This document shows positions 18,968-27,821 of a DNA stretch of 64,000 bases, piece after piece. This DNA is from Paraglaciecola mesophila KMM 241 (GTDB lineage: Bacteria; Pseudomonadota; Gammaproteobacteria; Enterobacterales; Alteromonadaceae). The notes beneath the pieces were generated by a model that worked only from the letters and a program-made list of their open reading frames with translations, was not told the origin of the DNA and made no database searches. Position numbers and translations under genes: made by a program. The DNA lies in the NCBI RefSeq assembly GCF_000315015.1, contig NZ_BAEP01000004.1:1-64000 (forward strand), written 5' to 3'. Positions within the stretch are counted from its first letter, which is position 1; every line of letters begins with the position of its first letter.

Positions 18968-19681
18968 ATGCATCACACCCCTTGTAAGGTTGATTCCATT
19001 GTTGCTCTCAACCCAGTCGTCAGTTTAGTCACCCTGATCCCACAACAGCCTTTTACTCATCAAGCTGGTCAGTATTTGAAAGTGGTCATGGATGAGGGCG
19101 ACCAGCGCCCATTCAGTATCGCCACTGCACCGCGAGAAGACGGCAAGATTCAATTACATATCGGCGCAGAGCCTGGCAATAGTTATGCGGGTGAAGTACT
19201 TGAAAAAATGCGAACTGAGGGTGAAATTACCGTTAATGGCGGTTTAGGTAATGCCTATGTTCAGCTGGAAAATAGCATGCCGACCATTTTACTCGCAGGG
19301 GGAACGGGGTTTTCCTATACCCAAGCTATCTTGCAAAAAATGCTCGAATCTTCTGCCCAGGTCAAAGGTCATAAAGATCCAATTTTCCTATATTGGGGAA
19401 CGCGCTCAACCGCTGATATGTACGCATATGACGAATTGGTCGCTCTGGATGAAAAACACGAGCACTTTACCTTTGTTCCCGTGGTGGAACATCCGGGTCA
19501 TCAATGGTCAGGCAAAACCGGTTGGGTTCATAAAGCAGTACTCGAAGATTTTGTCAGCCTAGAGCCTTATCGCGTTTACATAGCTGGTCGCTTTGAAATG
19601 GCTGGCGTGGCAAGAGAAGATTTTCATCAGCAAGGTTTAATATTGAAAAACTTGTACGGTGACGCATTCGAATTTATTTAA
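18968..19681 (+). CDS. fre: NAD(P)H-flavin reductase (Fre/LuxG family)
   Basis: 237 residues, near E. coli Fre (233). The FAD/flavin-binding motif RPFSIA is at about residues 47-52 and the nucleotide-binding segment ILLAGGTGFSYTQAIL at about 106-121. VYIAGRFEMAGVARE near the C-terminus is the usual PHOPR-family end. It should reduce free FMN/FAD with NAD(P)H, supplying electrons to iron-reducing or monooxygenase systems. It stands alone. The gene name follows family resemblance. Confidence 0.88.
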   Translation: MHHTPCKVDSIVALNPVVSLVTLIPQQPFTHQAGQYLKVVMDEGDQRPFSIATAPREDGKIQLHIGAEPGNSYAGEVLEKMRTEGEITVNGGLGNAYVQLENSMPTILLAGGTGFSYTQAILQKMLESSAQVKGHKDPIFLYWGTRSTADMYAYDELVALDEKHEHFTFVPVVEHPGHQWSGKTGWVHKAVLEDFVSLEPYRVYIAGRFEMAGVAREDFHQQGLILKNLYGDAFEFI

Positions 19682-19700
19682 ACAGCTGAGAATCTTGCAT

Positions 19701-19742
19701 TTAAAAAGCCTATCGCGTAAACGAAACCCTTACCAGATAGGC
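19701..19742 (-). terminator. Terminator of trmL
   Basis: Minus-strand stem GCCTATC (19736-19742) / GATAGGC (19708-19714) with a 21-base loop, followed by a short T-run (19703-19707). It lies just downstream of trmL and can also stop fre transcripts approaching from the other side. Confidence 0.6.
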
Positions 19743-19772
19743 TAAATATTGACACGTTATGCTATCACGCAG

Positions 19773-20237
19773 CTAAACCGCGCCGCTGAAATCCAGTTGG
19801 CGCCACGCTTCATATACAAAAACAGATACCGCATTCGATAAATTCATGCTTCTACTGTCAGGTAACATTGGAATGCGTACTCGTTGTTCAGGCGGCAAGC
19901 TTTGAATAATGTCATCAGGTAATCCTCGCGTTTCGGGCCCAAACAACAAGGCATCACCTAATTGATATTCTGCTTTGGCAAAAAAAGTGGTGCCTTTAGT
20001 CGTACAAGCAAAAATACGCTTAGGTTGGCGTGATTCTATATAAGCCTGCAGTGACGCATGCCTTACCACGTTGGCAAATTCATGGTAATCAAGGCCTGCG
20101 CGACGAACGCGTTTATCGTCCCATTCAAACCCTAGGGGTTCGATTAAATGTAGGGCAAAACCGGTATTTGCACATAAGCGAATGATGTTACCGGTATTAG
20201 GCGGAATTTCAGGTTGATATAAAACGATGTCTAGCAT
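19773..20237 (-). CDS. trmL: tRNA (cytidine(34)/uridine(34)-2'-O)-methyltransferase TrmL
   Basis: 154 residues from ATG at 20237 ([22 protein letters not shown]), matching E. coli TrmL (157). A start four codons upstream is possible but not conserved. SPOUT motifs are intact: [27 protein letters not shown] and [22 protein letters not shown]. It methylates the wobble base of tRNA-Leu isoacceptors. Monocistronic, convergent with fre. Confidence 0.95.
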   Translation of the reverse strand: MLDIVLYQPEIPPNTGNIIRLCANTGFALHLIEPLGFEWDDKRVRRAGLDYHEFANVVRHASLQAYIESRQPKRIFACTTKGTTFFAKAEYQLGDALLFGPETRGLPDDIIQSLPPEQRVRIPMLPDSRSMNLSNAVSVFVYEAWRQLDFSGAV

Positions 20238-20301
20238 GTAGGTGATCACGATAAGTCAGAATAAGCGCGATTCTAGCAAAATGCGCTTATTGCAGTAAGG
20301 T

Positions 20302-21279
20302 TTATCTGTTAGTTGCCTGTCGCAGAAACTCTAAAATCGCCTCTAAACAAGGGCGACGATATTGATCTTCTTCAAGCAGTATTTCGTGTCTAGCTCCTAA
20401 AATTTGCTGCACTTCGCAATAAGGCACCTTAGCTAAAACACGACTTTGCCTTTTGTTATCCACCACCGTATCCGCCCCAGCTTGAATGGCCCAAACGGGG
20501 ATCGAAATTTGACTTGCTTGGGCTTCAATGCCGTCCATTGCTTTTAATGCGGCTCGCAGCCAATGCCCAGTCACACCACCTAACTGCACCTCTGGCTGCA
20601 AGTTATATTCGTCTCTGAAGAGGCGATAACGTGTTTCGCTGTGGGTGAGCTCATTAAGGGCGAATTCAGTCTCCTGATAATTTTTTTGGCCGAGAAAATA
20701 ACTGGCGTCATGGCCCAAACCGCGGCTAATAAGCAAATTTCCGCCTATTAAAATATTCGCCAACCAATTAGGTAACGCGGGGCGAATGCCAAACATGGGC
20801 GCGCACACGATCATTTGAGCAAAATCTTGCGGGTGTGCCAATACATATAAAGCGCCAATTGCACACCCCATAGAGTGGCACAATAACTGAGGCTTTTGTT
20901 GCGTGTTAGGCTCAATGACTTCTTGGTAAAACAGCTTTAAGTCAGCAACGTAATCGGCAAAATCATTTACAAAGCCCATATGTGGGTTTTTGGTCATGCG
21001 CCCTGACAAACCTTGCCCCCGATGATCATGGATAAACACCGAGTAACCATTTTGGTACAAGTCAAACATGACTTCTTGATATTTAACCCAAGACTCAATT
21101 CGCCCTGTAGAGATAGCCACTGCACCAATCGCTTGCGGGTGACACAAATAGGCATAACTAATATTTACACCTGAGTGGCCTTGAAATTCGCCTTTGGTCA
21201 GCGAACGCATTAAGGGTTTTATTTCCTCTTGATGCGTCCGCTCAAGTTGATTTTCTGAACTTATTTGGTATTCACTCAA
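20302..21279 (-). CDS. Alpha/beta hydrolase, lysophospholipase L2-like
   Basis: 325 residues with the serine aminopeptidase/monoglyceride-lipase fold. The oxyanion region FIHDHRGQGLSGRM precedes the nucleophile elbow CHSMG (usual GxSxG with Cys at the first position). A late aspartate (IQAGADTVVD) and histidine (GARHEIL) complete a triad. The layout matches PldB, which hydrolyses lysophospholipids at the inner membrane; no signal peptide is seen. Substrate is not certain. It lies about 130 bases downstream of cpxA on the same strand and might be read with the Cpx operon. Confidence 0.82.
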   Translation of the reverse strand: MSEYQISSENQLERTHQEEIKPLMRSLTKGEFQGHSGVNISYAYLCHPQAIGAVAISTGRIESWVKYQEVMFDLYQNGYSVFIHDHRGQGLSGRMTKNPHMGFVNDFADYVADLKLFYQEVIEPNTQQKPQLLCHSMGCAIGALYVLAHPQDFAQMIVCAPMFGIRPALPNWLANILIGGNLLISRGLGHDASYFLGQKNYQETEFALNELTHSETRYRLFRDEYNLQPEVQLGGVTGHWLRAALKAMDGIEAQASQISIPVWAIQAGADTVVDNKRQSRVLAKVPYCEVQQILGARHEILLEEDQYRRPCLEAILEFLRQATNR

Positions 21280-21409
21280 CGGCTATTACTCTATCAATCA
21301 CTCTATGGTACTAGCTTAACAGAGGTTGATAACGCAGAAAACAAAGGTCGATAACGCAGAAACCAAAGCGCCCACCGAATACCTGCTTCAAACCCAATCA
21401 ACCAAGTCG

Positions 21410-22813
21410 CTACGCCAAAATGGGCAATCGAATATGCACGCTTAAGCCGCCCTTGACTTGATTGCAGGCTTCAATTTCTCCTTCATGTGCCGCAATGGCG
21501 CGGCTGGCAATAGCTAAGCCCAGCCCAATGCCTCCGCTGTCTCTTTCTCTCGCAGTAGAAACACGATAGAAGGGCTGAAAAATATGCTTTAAATCTGACT
21601 CAGGTATGCCTTTGCCATCATCACAAATAACTAAGTGTGCTTCAGGACCATCAATTTTAAGGGTAAAAGACACCTGCTGGTTAGCATATTTCACCGCGTT
21701 ACGCAGTACATTTTCAATGCCGCTCGCTAATAAATCTTCATCAGCATTTATTTTTGCATCAGACTCAATATCGACCGTTAAAACCTTATCCTGTGATTGG
21801 GCTTCAAACTCGCAGTCGGCCAATAACCCAGTTAAAAGTGCATCAAAACTCACTGGCTGCTTTCGCGAATCTCGTGCGTTATTATCTAATCGCGACAGCA
21901 TTAATACTTGTGCGACCATGTGCTCCATTTGATGGGCTTCTTTTTCTATTCTAGCTAATGCTTGCTCGTTACTTTTCGGGTTGCTTGAAAGCTGTTGTTG
22001 CTGGGCGATCCCAATGGCGAGCTGCATTCGCGTTAACGGAGAGCGTAATTCGTGTGATATATCTGCCAAAAGGCGCTTTTGCCCATTAAGCAAAGTCTCT
22101 ACCTGCTCTGCCATGTAATTGAAATCTCGTCCTAGGCGCCCTATTTCGTCGCCTCTATAACTAGCAGACCCAACTCGACTGCTAAGCGCACCGCTGGCCA
22201 TGCGCTTAGTCGCCACTTGCAATTGTTTCAAAGGCTTAACCAGTGACCAAGCAATTAATGAGCACAATACCGCACTTATGAGTAATACCAAGCCAATGAG
22301 CAATAATGGGGGGCGATGGCGCATATCGCCAACGAATCCCCTGGGCCGTATGCGCCCAACAAACAACAAATATTCGGTACCAGCAATATTCGTCGCCATT
22401 GGGCCAAACATATCCCCAATAGGTGTTGCAATGCGCAATGGATTTGCAGAGCCAATTAAATCAAGAAAAGGCTTCTCGTTGGGTAAGTGCGGTAGTGGTC
22501 CTTTGAGTAGGAATTCTTTTGTTTTTGGATTGAGCAGAATCATCATCAACTTACCGCGCTGACTAGTGCGTTCTAGAATACTCTCTAAAGGTTCATCATC
22601 TGGGCTACGGAAAACTTGTCGCTGCAAAGCCCTAACCGAGTTTTCAAGCATGAAATGCTGCTTGTCATCCATGGGTAAGTACTCAACCGGCGGTGCAATA
22701 TTTTGCATTATCCAGTAAGCACCAACAATCATGACGATAGTTGTGCCCCAGAACCACAAGAAAATACGACCATACAAGCTGCGAAATGGGTTTAAATAGA
22801 GAAGGCGTCTCAT
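21410..22813 (-). CDS. cpxA: Envelope-stress sensor histidine kinase, CpxA-like
   Basis: 467 residues. Membrane segments at about 15-37 and 168-190 enclose a periplasmic sensor. A HAMP domain (about 190-243) leads to the DHp helix LLADISHELRSPLTRMQ with the phosphorylated His254, and an ATPase domain with ENVLRNAVKYAN (N box), DDGKGIPESD and GIGLGLAIASRAI (G boxes). Its start overlaps the end of cpxR by 4 bases, so the pair is translationally coupled. The neighbouring CpxP-like gene supports the Cpx identity. Confidence 0.9.
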   Translation of the reverse strand: MRRLLYLNPFRSLYGRIFLWFWGTTIVMIVGAYWIMQNIAPPVEYLPMDDKQHFMLENSVRALQRQVFRSPDDEPLESILERTSQRGKLMMILLNPKTKEFLLKGPLPHLPNEKPFLDLIGSANPLRIATPIGDMFGPMATNIAGTEYLLFVGRIRPRGFVGDMRHRPPLLLIGLVLLISAVLCSLIAWSLVKPLKQLQVATKRMASGALSSRVGSASYRGDEIGRLGRDFNYMAEQVETLLNGQKRLLADISHELRSPLTRMQLAIGIAQQQQLSSNPKSNEQALARIEKEAHQMEHMVAQVLMLSRLDNNARDSRKQPVSFDALLTGLLADCEFEAQSQDKVLTVDIESDAKINADEDLLASGIENVLRNAVKYANQQVSFTLKIDGPEAHLVICDDGKGIPESDLKHIFQPFYRVSTARERDSGGIGLGLAIASRAIAAHEGEIEACNQVKGGLSVHIRLPILA

Positions 22814-23517
22814 ATTTCACCCAAATAGACGTATCCTACTCCTCGATGGGTTTTGATTTTGTCTTGCTGACTAAACTGACTTAATTTCTTGCGTAAATTA
22901 CTCACGTGCATATCAATACTGCGGTCAAAAGCGGCTAGCTTTCTACCTAATACCTGTTCACTGATTGCATGCTTAGGCACAAGATCAGGGCTACAGCTCA
23001 TCAACAGCTTTAGGACCGCAAATTCGGTGCCAGTCAACTCTACTTGCTGAGTGTTACAGGCGACGGTTTGCGCTGCAATATTTAACTCCACATCACCGAT
23101 TTCAATCGTGTTCTGTTTTTGTTTGTCACCTTGCAGGCCAGCTTGAATATCCACTCGACGCACGATAGCTTTCACCCTAGCCGATAATTCTCTGTGGTTG
23201 AACGGCTTTGCTAAGTAGTCGTCGGCGCCTAATTCTAAACCCAGTATTCGGTCAAAATCATCGCCTTTTGCGGTTAACATCAACACAGGGGTAACGTGTG
23301 TGCTACGCAATCGTTTTAATACTTCGAAACCGTCAACTTTCGGAAGCATTACATCCAAAATTATCAAATCATAATGTTGCCCTGATTTCGCTGCTAACAG
23401 ACCGGCCTCTCCGTCACTTGCCACATGAATCGTGTAACCTTGGGCGCTTAGATATTCCTGTAACAACTCGGTGAGTGCTTGATCGTCATCGATCAGCAAC
23501 AAAGATTTTTCTAGCAT
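22810..23517 (-). CDS. cpxR: OmpR-family response regulator, CpxR-like
   Basis: 235 residues. The receiver domain has acidic residues at 10-12, the phosphorylated Asp55 in IILDVMLPKVDG and the conserved LTAKG lysine. The C-terminal winged helix (about 135-235) includes ELTGTEFAVLKLLMSCSPDLVPKHAISEQVLGRKLAAFDRSIDMHVSNLRKKL, very like E. coli CpxR. It lies upstream of and overlaps cpxA, and is divergent from the CpxP-like gene with a GTAAA-type box in the 176-base gap. Confidence 0.93.
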   Translation of the reverse strand: MLEKSLLLIDDDQALTELLQEYLSAQGYTIHVASDGEAGLLAAKSGQHYDLIILDVMLPKVDGFEVLKRLRSTHVTPVLMLTAKGDDFDRILGLELGADDYLAKPFNHRELSARVKAIVRRVDIQAGLQGDKQKQNTIEIGDVELNIAAQTVACNTQQVELTGTEFAVLKLLMSCSPDLVPKHAISEQVLGRKLAAFDRSIDMHVSNLRKKLSQFSQQDKIKTHRGVGYVYLGEI

Positions 23518-23606
23518 GTACAGTTTCCTTCAAACTACATCGGCCTATCAATAGACGCATGAATACCCGTGAAATAATACCGAAATCGCCGCTATTTCAT
23601 TGGCTA

Positions 23607-23622
23607 TTTACCTAATCTTTAC
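23607..23622 (-). promoter_or_regulatory. Candidate CpxR box
   Basis: The minus strand reads GTAAA-GATTAG-GTAAA, two direct GTAAA half-sites as in the E. coli CpxR box but with a 6-base rather than 5-base spacer. It lies in the gap between the divergent cpxR and cpxP-like genes, 72 bases before the latter, where autoregulation is expected. Confidence 0.6.
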
Positions 23623-23693
23623 ACTGGCTTTGCGTTTCTTTGCGCTGGTGCTGCTAACCTATTTCTGTATTTCTCTATAGTAAGGCATATTCA

Positions 23694-24542
23694 GTGCGAA
23701 CGTTAAAATCATTGTTTACCCCCATCACCGTTTCATTGGCGTTCCTATTGGCTCAGCCTGTCGCTATTGCCAAACCGCCCGCGCATAATGGCCCCTTACA
23801 CATACACCCTATTTTAAAGCAGTTAGATTTAACCGACGCCCAACGTCAAGACATTCGATTACTGATAAAACAAAATCGTACGACAAAAGATACCTATCAG
23901 CCTGACCAAGAATCTACGCGTGAGAGCATACGCAATTTAATACAAAACGATGTATGGGCTCAAGGCGACATAAGCAGTGCTATACAAGCTGAACAACACT
24001 TGCAAAACCAGCTAAGGTGGTTGGATATAAAAACTCAGCAACAAATTTGGCTGACCTTAGACGATGCACAAAAAGTAAAGTTCTTAGGTGAATTAGATGC
24101 TGAACAAGAAGAAAAAGGACATGGCCTAAAGCCGCAGCAAAGCAATTCACGGGATAATAGCAACCCCATGATGTCTGTGGCACAACGCCAAGCTGAACAC
24201 TTCGCAGCGCTTAACCTAACAAAGGAACAACAAACACTTTTCACAACCCAACGCTCTGCTGAAAAAGCGGATAAAGAAGCAAACAAATCTGCTCGGGAGG
24301 CATTTAGAGCGCAGCTTATTTCGATAGTGACGAGTGAAAGTCTGAACGAAGCTAGCTGGACAGCCTTGCAAGCTGAAACCGAAGCACAGCGCTTTGAACA
24401 TGCTCTTACTAGGGCTAAAAACCAGCATACGTTTTGGAATGCACTTACCAGCGAACAACAATCAACACTACAAGAAATGATGGAAAGTCGGCAAAAACGA
24501 GAGAGTAAAAAACGCAATTCTTTTGGAAGAGCCGATAGATAA
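23694..24542 (+). CDS. Periplasmic CpxP/Spy-like LTXXQ protein
   Basis: 282 residues from a GTG start. The signal peptide (MRTLKSLFTPITVSLAFLLAQPVAIA) is clear. The mature part is helical and highly charged, with two LTxxQ-like motifs: LDLTDAQRQDI (about 49-60) and LNLTKEQQTLF (about 174-184). Spy and CpxP of E. coli are about 160 residues with a single such unit, so this looks like a duplicated, double-length form. In E. coli CpxP chaperones misfolded periplasmic proteins and inhibits CpxA. Divergent from cpxRA with a candidate CpxR box between. Confidence 0.82.
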   Translation: MRTLKSLFTPITVSLAFLLAQPVAIAKPPAHNGPLHIHPILKQLDLTDAQRQDIRLLIKQNRTTKDTYQPDQESTRESIRNLIQNDVWAQGDISSAIQAEQHLQNQLRWLDIKTQQQIWLTLDDAQKVKFLGELDAEQEEKGHGLKPQQSNSRDNSNPMMSVAQRQAEHFAALNLTKEQQTLFTTQRSAEKADKEANKSAREAFRAQLISIVTSESLNEASWTALQAETEAQRFEHALTRAKNQHTFWNALTSEQQSTLQEMMESRQKRESKKRNSFGRADR

Positions 24543-24710
24543 TGTACAAAATTTTGCGCAAACGTACTTGCTAGATTACTTTTCGCTTATTAATTGCATT
24601 GTGTAAAGCGGTTTTTGGGACATTATAATCTTTAATACGACCTTTACCGGTGCGATTAAAAGCGTGCGAGAAAGCGACCCTCCCTGAGTCGCTCTACCTT
24701 TGTTCATAAC

Positions 24711-25118
24711 TTAAAACTCTGGCACTGCCCGCTCGTATAATCCCTCGATGAATAACGGCGAGGTGATTAACATATCGGCTGTGGAGGTGTTGCACGCGAC
24801 CGGCAAATTCCATACTGAGCATAAACGCAACAGCGCTTTTACGTCTGGGTCATGGGGGGCTGGGTTAAGGGGATCCCAAAAGAAAATCAAAGCGTCTAAC
24901 TTACCTTCGGCGATCAATGCACCTATTTGTTGATCCCCCCCTAGTGGACCGCTCTTATATCGCGTAACGGGCAAATTTAACGATTCTTGTAGTAAGCCCC
25001 CTGTAGTGCCTGTGGCCACTAAGTTATGTTTTTCTAGCTCTGCTTTGTGCTCTAATGACCAGCGGATAAGCTCTGGCTTTTTATGATCGTGCGCGACCAG
25101 CGCTAACGTCTTTTGCAT
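24711..25118 (-). CDS. mgsA: Methylglyoxal synthase
   Basis: 135 residues, shorter than E. coli MgsA (152), missing only the variable ends. It retains the phosphate-binding ATGTTGGLL, the catalytic aspartate in [14 protein letters not shown], and [22 protein letters not shown] with the active-site histidine and aspartate. It converts dihydroxyacetone phosphate to methylglyoxal and phosphate. Monocistronic. Confidence 0.95.
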   Translation of the reverse strand: MQKTLALVAHDHKKPELIRWSLEHKAELEKHNLVATGTTGGLLQESLNLPVTRYKSGPLGGDQQIGALIAEGKLDALIFFWDPLNPAPHDPDVKALLRLCSVWNLPVACNTSTADMLITSPLFIEGLYERAVPEF

Positions 25119-25178
25119 ATTTTCCTCAATATATCTTTTAAAAATCGTTTGCTGAAATCACAGTAGTGCTTTAGCGCC

Positions 25179-26336
25179 CTATAAATCGATGCGATGTACA
25201 GCGTTAGATACTTTTTGCTGCCCTACCATTCCACCTAGCGTGACAAAATGCTTATTTGCCCCTATGCCCACCGCCAATAAGCCCCGGTGATCCATAGTGG
25301 GCGAGTCCATGTGAGAGACCTGCCAACTCGTCCGTTTAAAGTCATAGCGCCACACCTCATTATTTGGGCTTGATGGTTCACCATCGTAACCTGTGCCGTT
25401 ATAATTGTACGGGTTATGTGAACCGCCCACGAAAATGGCTGAATTGCTGGCAACATCACCTGTTGCGGCCATGCGATAACGCGCACTCGATGTAGGGTGC
25501 ACCACTGTGCGCCAATCAATTTTTTTGACATCGTTTGTATCTATCGTTCCGTGGTAACAAGCCGGTTCAGCAGAAAACGTACGACGCTTATCAGGTTGAG
25601 CATCTACCTTAACGCCATCGCAAAGCACGATATTTTCACCCACAATCGCCCCTGCATGACCAAACACAGGATTGCCTAAAAAAGGCGAGCCTTGTTGCCA
25701 TGTATCTGTTTTCACATCGTATATTTGGACTAAATTGACATTGCCATCATTATGCCAACCGCTAATCAGATACACGTAACGCTGCTGAAAAACGAGTGCG
25801 ACTGCATCGTCCACGGGTACTGGAGTCTGAGCTATGGGGTAGTAAATATCTGTAACAACTTCATAGCGAAAATTGTCTGGGCTTGATACTTCATTATGCG
25901 CAGCATCAACGGTGTAACCACCAAACAAAAGTGCCATATCGCCTACACCAACAGCAATACTGGCTAAGCGACCAGACTGGGGCAAACTCGATGGCACTGG
26001 TGATTTTTGTTGCCAAGTTTTTTTTGGCGCGAATAACTCCCCTTCAAGTTCAAGGGCCCACACTTTGTTGTGTACATCCTCATGCGTTTTACCGGCTCCT
26101 AGCCCCATGAAAGATAACAAAAAATGACCATTTTCAGTATCGACGCTCGCCACCGCATTATTGGTAACAGGCTCTGGTAATGCGGGATAAGAAATGTCCT
26201 TTTTAGTCAGCGCACTAACATTTGCTGAAATAAGCATTATGGTCGCCCCCAGCGTGCTTATAAAAAGGCCAGCAGATATCGGTTTTTTAGGACTTTTTCT
26301 TGTGCTCTTTTCAATCATCTGTGTAACAGCTGCCAT
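25179..26336 (-). CDS. Exported kelch-repeat beta-propeller protein
   Basis: 385 residues from the ATG that overlaps the argE stop codon as TAATG; an upstream GTG would overlap argE by 10 bases. An N-terminal hydrophobic segment (about 24-43, AGLFISTLGATIMLISANVSA) is a signal peptide or anchor. Kelch-like blades follow, with GG pairs and spaced aromatics: MALLFGGYT, VYLISGWHN, AIFVGGSHNPYN, HFVTLGGMVGQQ. The fold resembles galactose oxidase/NanM-type propellers, but I see no catalytic signature. Translational coupling to argE is unexpected for an exported protein and has no obvious metabolic reason. Confidence 0.8.
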   Translation of the reverse strand: MAAVTQMIEKSTRKSPKKPISAGLFISTLGATIMLISANVSALTKKDISYPALPEPVTNNAVASVDTENGHFLLSFMGLGAGKTHEDVHNKVWALELEGELFAPKKTWQQKSPVPSSLPQSGRLASIAVGVGDMALLFGGYTVDAAHNEVSSPDNFRYEVVTDIYYPIAQTPVPVDDAVALVFQQRYVYLISGWHNDGNVNLVQIYDVKTDTWQQGSPFLGNPVFGHAGAIVGENIVLCDGVKVDAQPDKRRTFSAEPACYHGTIDTNDVKKIDWRTVVHPTSSARYRMAATGDVASNSAIFVGGSHNPYNYNGTGYDGEPSSPNNEVWRYDFKRTSWQVSHMDSPTMDHRGLLAVGIGANKHFVTLGGMVGQQKVSNAVHRIDL

Positions 26337-27481
26337 TAAAAGCACACCTGTTTGATGAAGTTACGCAGTAATGTGACGGTTGGGTCAACGTAATGCAACG
26401 AGATAAACTCATCTGGTTGATGGGCCTGATCAATACTGCCTGGGCCTAATACTATGGTGTCGCAGCCTAGTTGATTGATAAATGGTGCTTCGGTGGCGTA
26501 ATTGGCACTGACAGGATCAAAGCCTGTTAGTTTTTTGGCCAACTCAAGAATACCCTGCTCGTTACGACAACCAAACGCCGGCGCGGTTTCGTACATCGCC
26601 TCACGTGTAATACGTTGGGGGTATTTTTGCATCAGCGGTGCAAGTGCTTCATCGATCATGCCGATCGCTTCTTCATCACTTAATGAAGGAATAGCACGTA
26701 AATCAAAGTTTAATTGGCAGTGGCCGCAAATACGGTTTTCTCCGTCGCCCCCATGAATATGCCCGAGATTCATGGTCACCTCTGGCACACTGAAGGCGTC
26801 ATCTCTATGAGTTTCAGTCAACTGTTGTTTTAAAGCGATAAGTTTACCTATGGCTTGGTACATGATCTCAATCGCATTGACCCCTTTTGCTGGATCGCTT
26901 GAATGCCCTGCCTGACCTTGAACATTAAGGCTGTGTCCCATATGTCCCTTGTGCTTAAAGATAGGCTTAAGCTCCGTGGGCTCACCGATAATCGCCATGT
27001 CAGGCTTGATCAATTGTTGCTCCACGAAAAACCGTGCTCCCGCCATAGACGTTTCTTCATCTGCAGTAGCTAAAATATACAAAGGCTTCTTTAAATCTTT
27101 TAGAGGAATGTCTTGAATCGCTTCTAAAATAAACGCAAAGAAACCTTTCATATCACAGGTCCCTAGACCGTATAACTTGCCGTCGTTTTCTTGTGCTTTA
27201 AATGGGTCAAATTGCCATTTATTGTCATCAAAGGGCACAGTATCCGAGTGGCCTGATAGTAGTAGCCCCCCCTCACCACTGCCAATTTTGGCCAGCATAT
27301 TGTACTTATTTCGCGCATTGGGCACTTGTTGAATATTTATGTGAAAGTTATAGTCCTTAAACCAGCCTGCGAGCAGATCGATAATGGCTCGGTTTGATTG
27401 GTCCAAATCTGCACTAAACGCGCTAATCGAGGGAGTATTGATGATATGTGCATAACGTTCTAAAAAAGACAAAGATGGCAT
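26336..27481 (-). CDS. argE: Acetylornithine deacetylase
   Basis: 381 residues, E. coli length 383. M20 metallopeptidase motifs are present: SGHSDTVPFD (metal-binding His and Asp), GTCDMKGF, ATADEETSMAGA (catalytic and metal-binding Glu), IGEPTELKPIFKHKGHM, and the C-terminal LGPGSIDQAHQPDEFI histidine. It releases ornithine from N-acetylornithine. It is divergent from argC; two ARG boxes lie 10-48 bases before its start. A kelch gene is coupled behind it. Confidence 0.95.
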   Translation of the reverse strand: MPSLSFLERYAHIINTPSISAFSADLDQSNRAIIDLLAGWFKDYNFHINIQQVPNARNKYNMLAKIGSGEGGLLLSGHSDTVPFDDNKWQFDPFKAQENDGKLYGLGTCDMKGFFAFILEAIQDIPLKDLKKPLYILATADEETSMAGARFFVEQQLIKPDMAIIGEPTELKPIFKHKGHMGHSLNVQGQAGHSSDPAKGVNAIEIMYQAIGKLIALKQQLTETHRDDAFSVPEVTMNLGHIHGGDGENRICGHCQLNFDLRAIPSLSDEEAIGMIDEALAPLMQKYPQRITREAMYETAPAFGCRNEQGILELAKKLTGFDPVSANYATEAPFINQLGCDTIVLGPGSIDQAHQPDEFISLHYVDPTVTLLRNFIKQVCF

Positions 27482-27490
27482 AAGCCTCCC

Positions 27491-27529
27491 TTTAAATAAT
27501 TATTCAATTTATTTGCATAAATATATAAC
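27491..27529. promoter_or_regulatory. Tandem ARG boxes (ArgR operator)
   Basis: Two 18-base A/T-rich imperfect palindromes, TTTAAATAATTATTCAAT (27491-27508) and TTTGCATAAATATATAAC (27512-27529), separated by exactly 3 bases. This is the spacing of the double ARG boxes bound by hexameric ArgR. They lie just upstream of argE. A further candidate is near 27585-27602 (TTATTTATACATATTATC) on the argC side. Confidence 0.6.
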
Positions 27530-27699
27530 ACATGGCATTCTTACCGCCAACATGATTTAGCCACTTTGCAAATACACTTTTGGTCTAGATTATTTATACA
27601 TATTATCTTAATTCGGTTTAATTTCGCATATGATTTCAATAACGTCACAATTCGATTCCCTGCCTAGCTTCGCCAGCATGTTGTATCGACGATAAGTCG

Positions 27700-27768
27700 A
27701 GGTCTGTAGCGTTTAGCTCACCCAGACCTTTAGTATTTGCTAAAGGTCTTGGGTGTTTTTTTATTTTT
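27700..27768 (+). promoter_or_regulatory. Attenuator-like leader of the argCBFGHA operon
   Basis: A strong terminator hairpin lies 53 bases before argC. CACCCAGACCTTTAG (27719-27733) pairs with CTAAAGGTCTTGGGTG (27740-27755) with one bulged base, followed by a long T-run to about 27768. Just upstream, AGGTCTG (27700-27706) is complementary to CAGACCT (27723-27729), which is part of the terminator's left arm, so the two structures exclude each other. That is the logic of an attenuator. It could instead be the end of an unrelated short RNA. Confidence 0.6.
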
Positions 27769-27821
27769 GTCACCTTCATTTAGTAACATTAAGTCACACG
27801 ACTATTAGAGATATACGTTTT

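Noticed and set aside
24035-24517. 160-codon minus-strand frame, rich in Cys and Ser
   Set aside because: It is the antisense shadow of the CpxP-like gene; its composition is that of reverse-read Gln/Glu/Ala codons.
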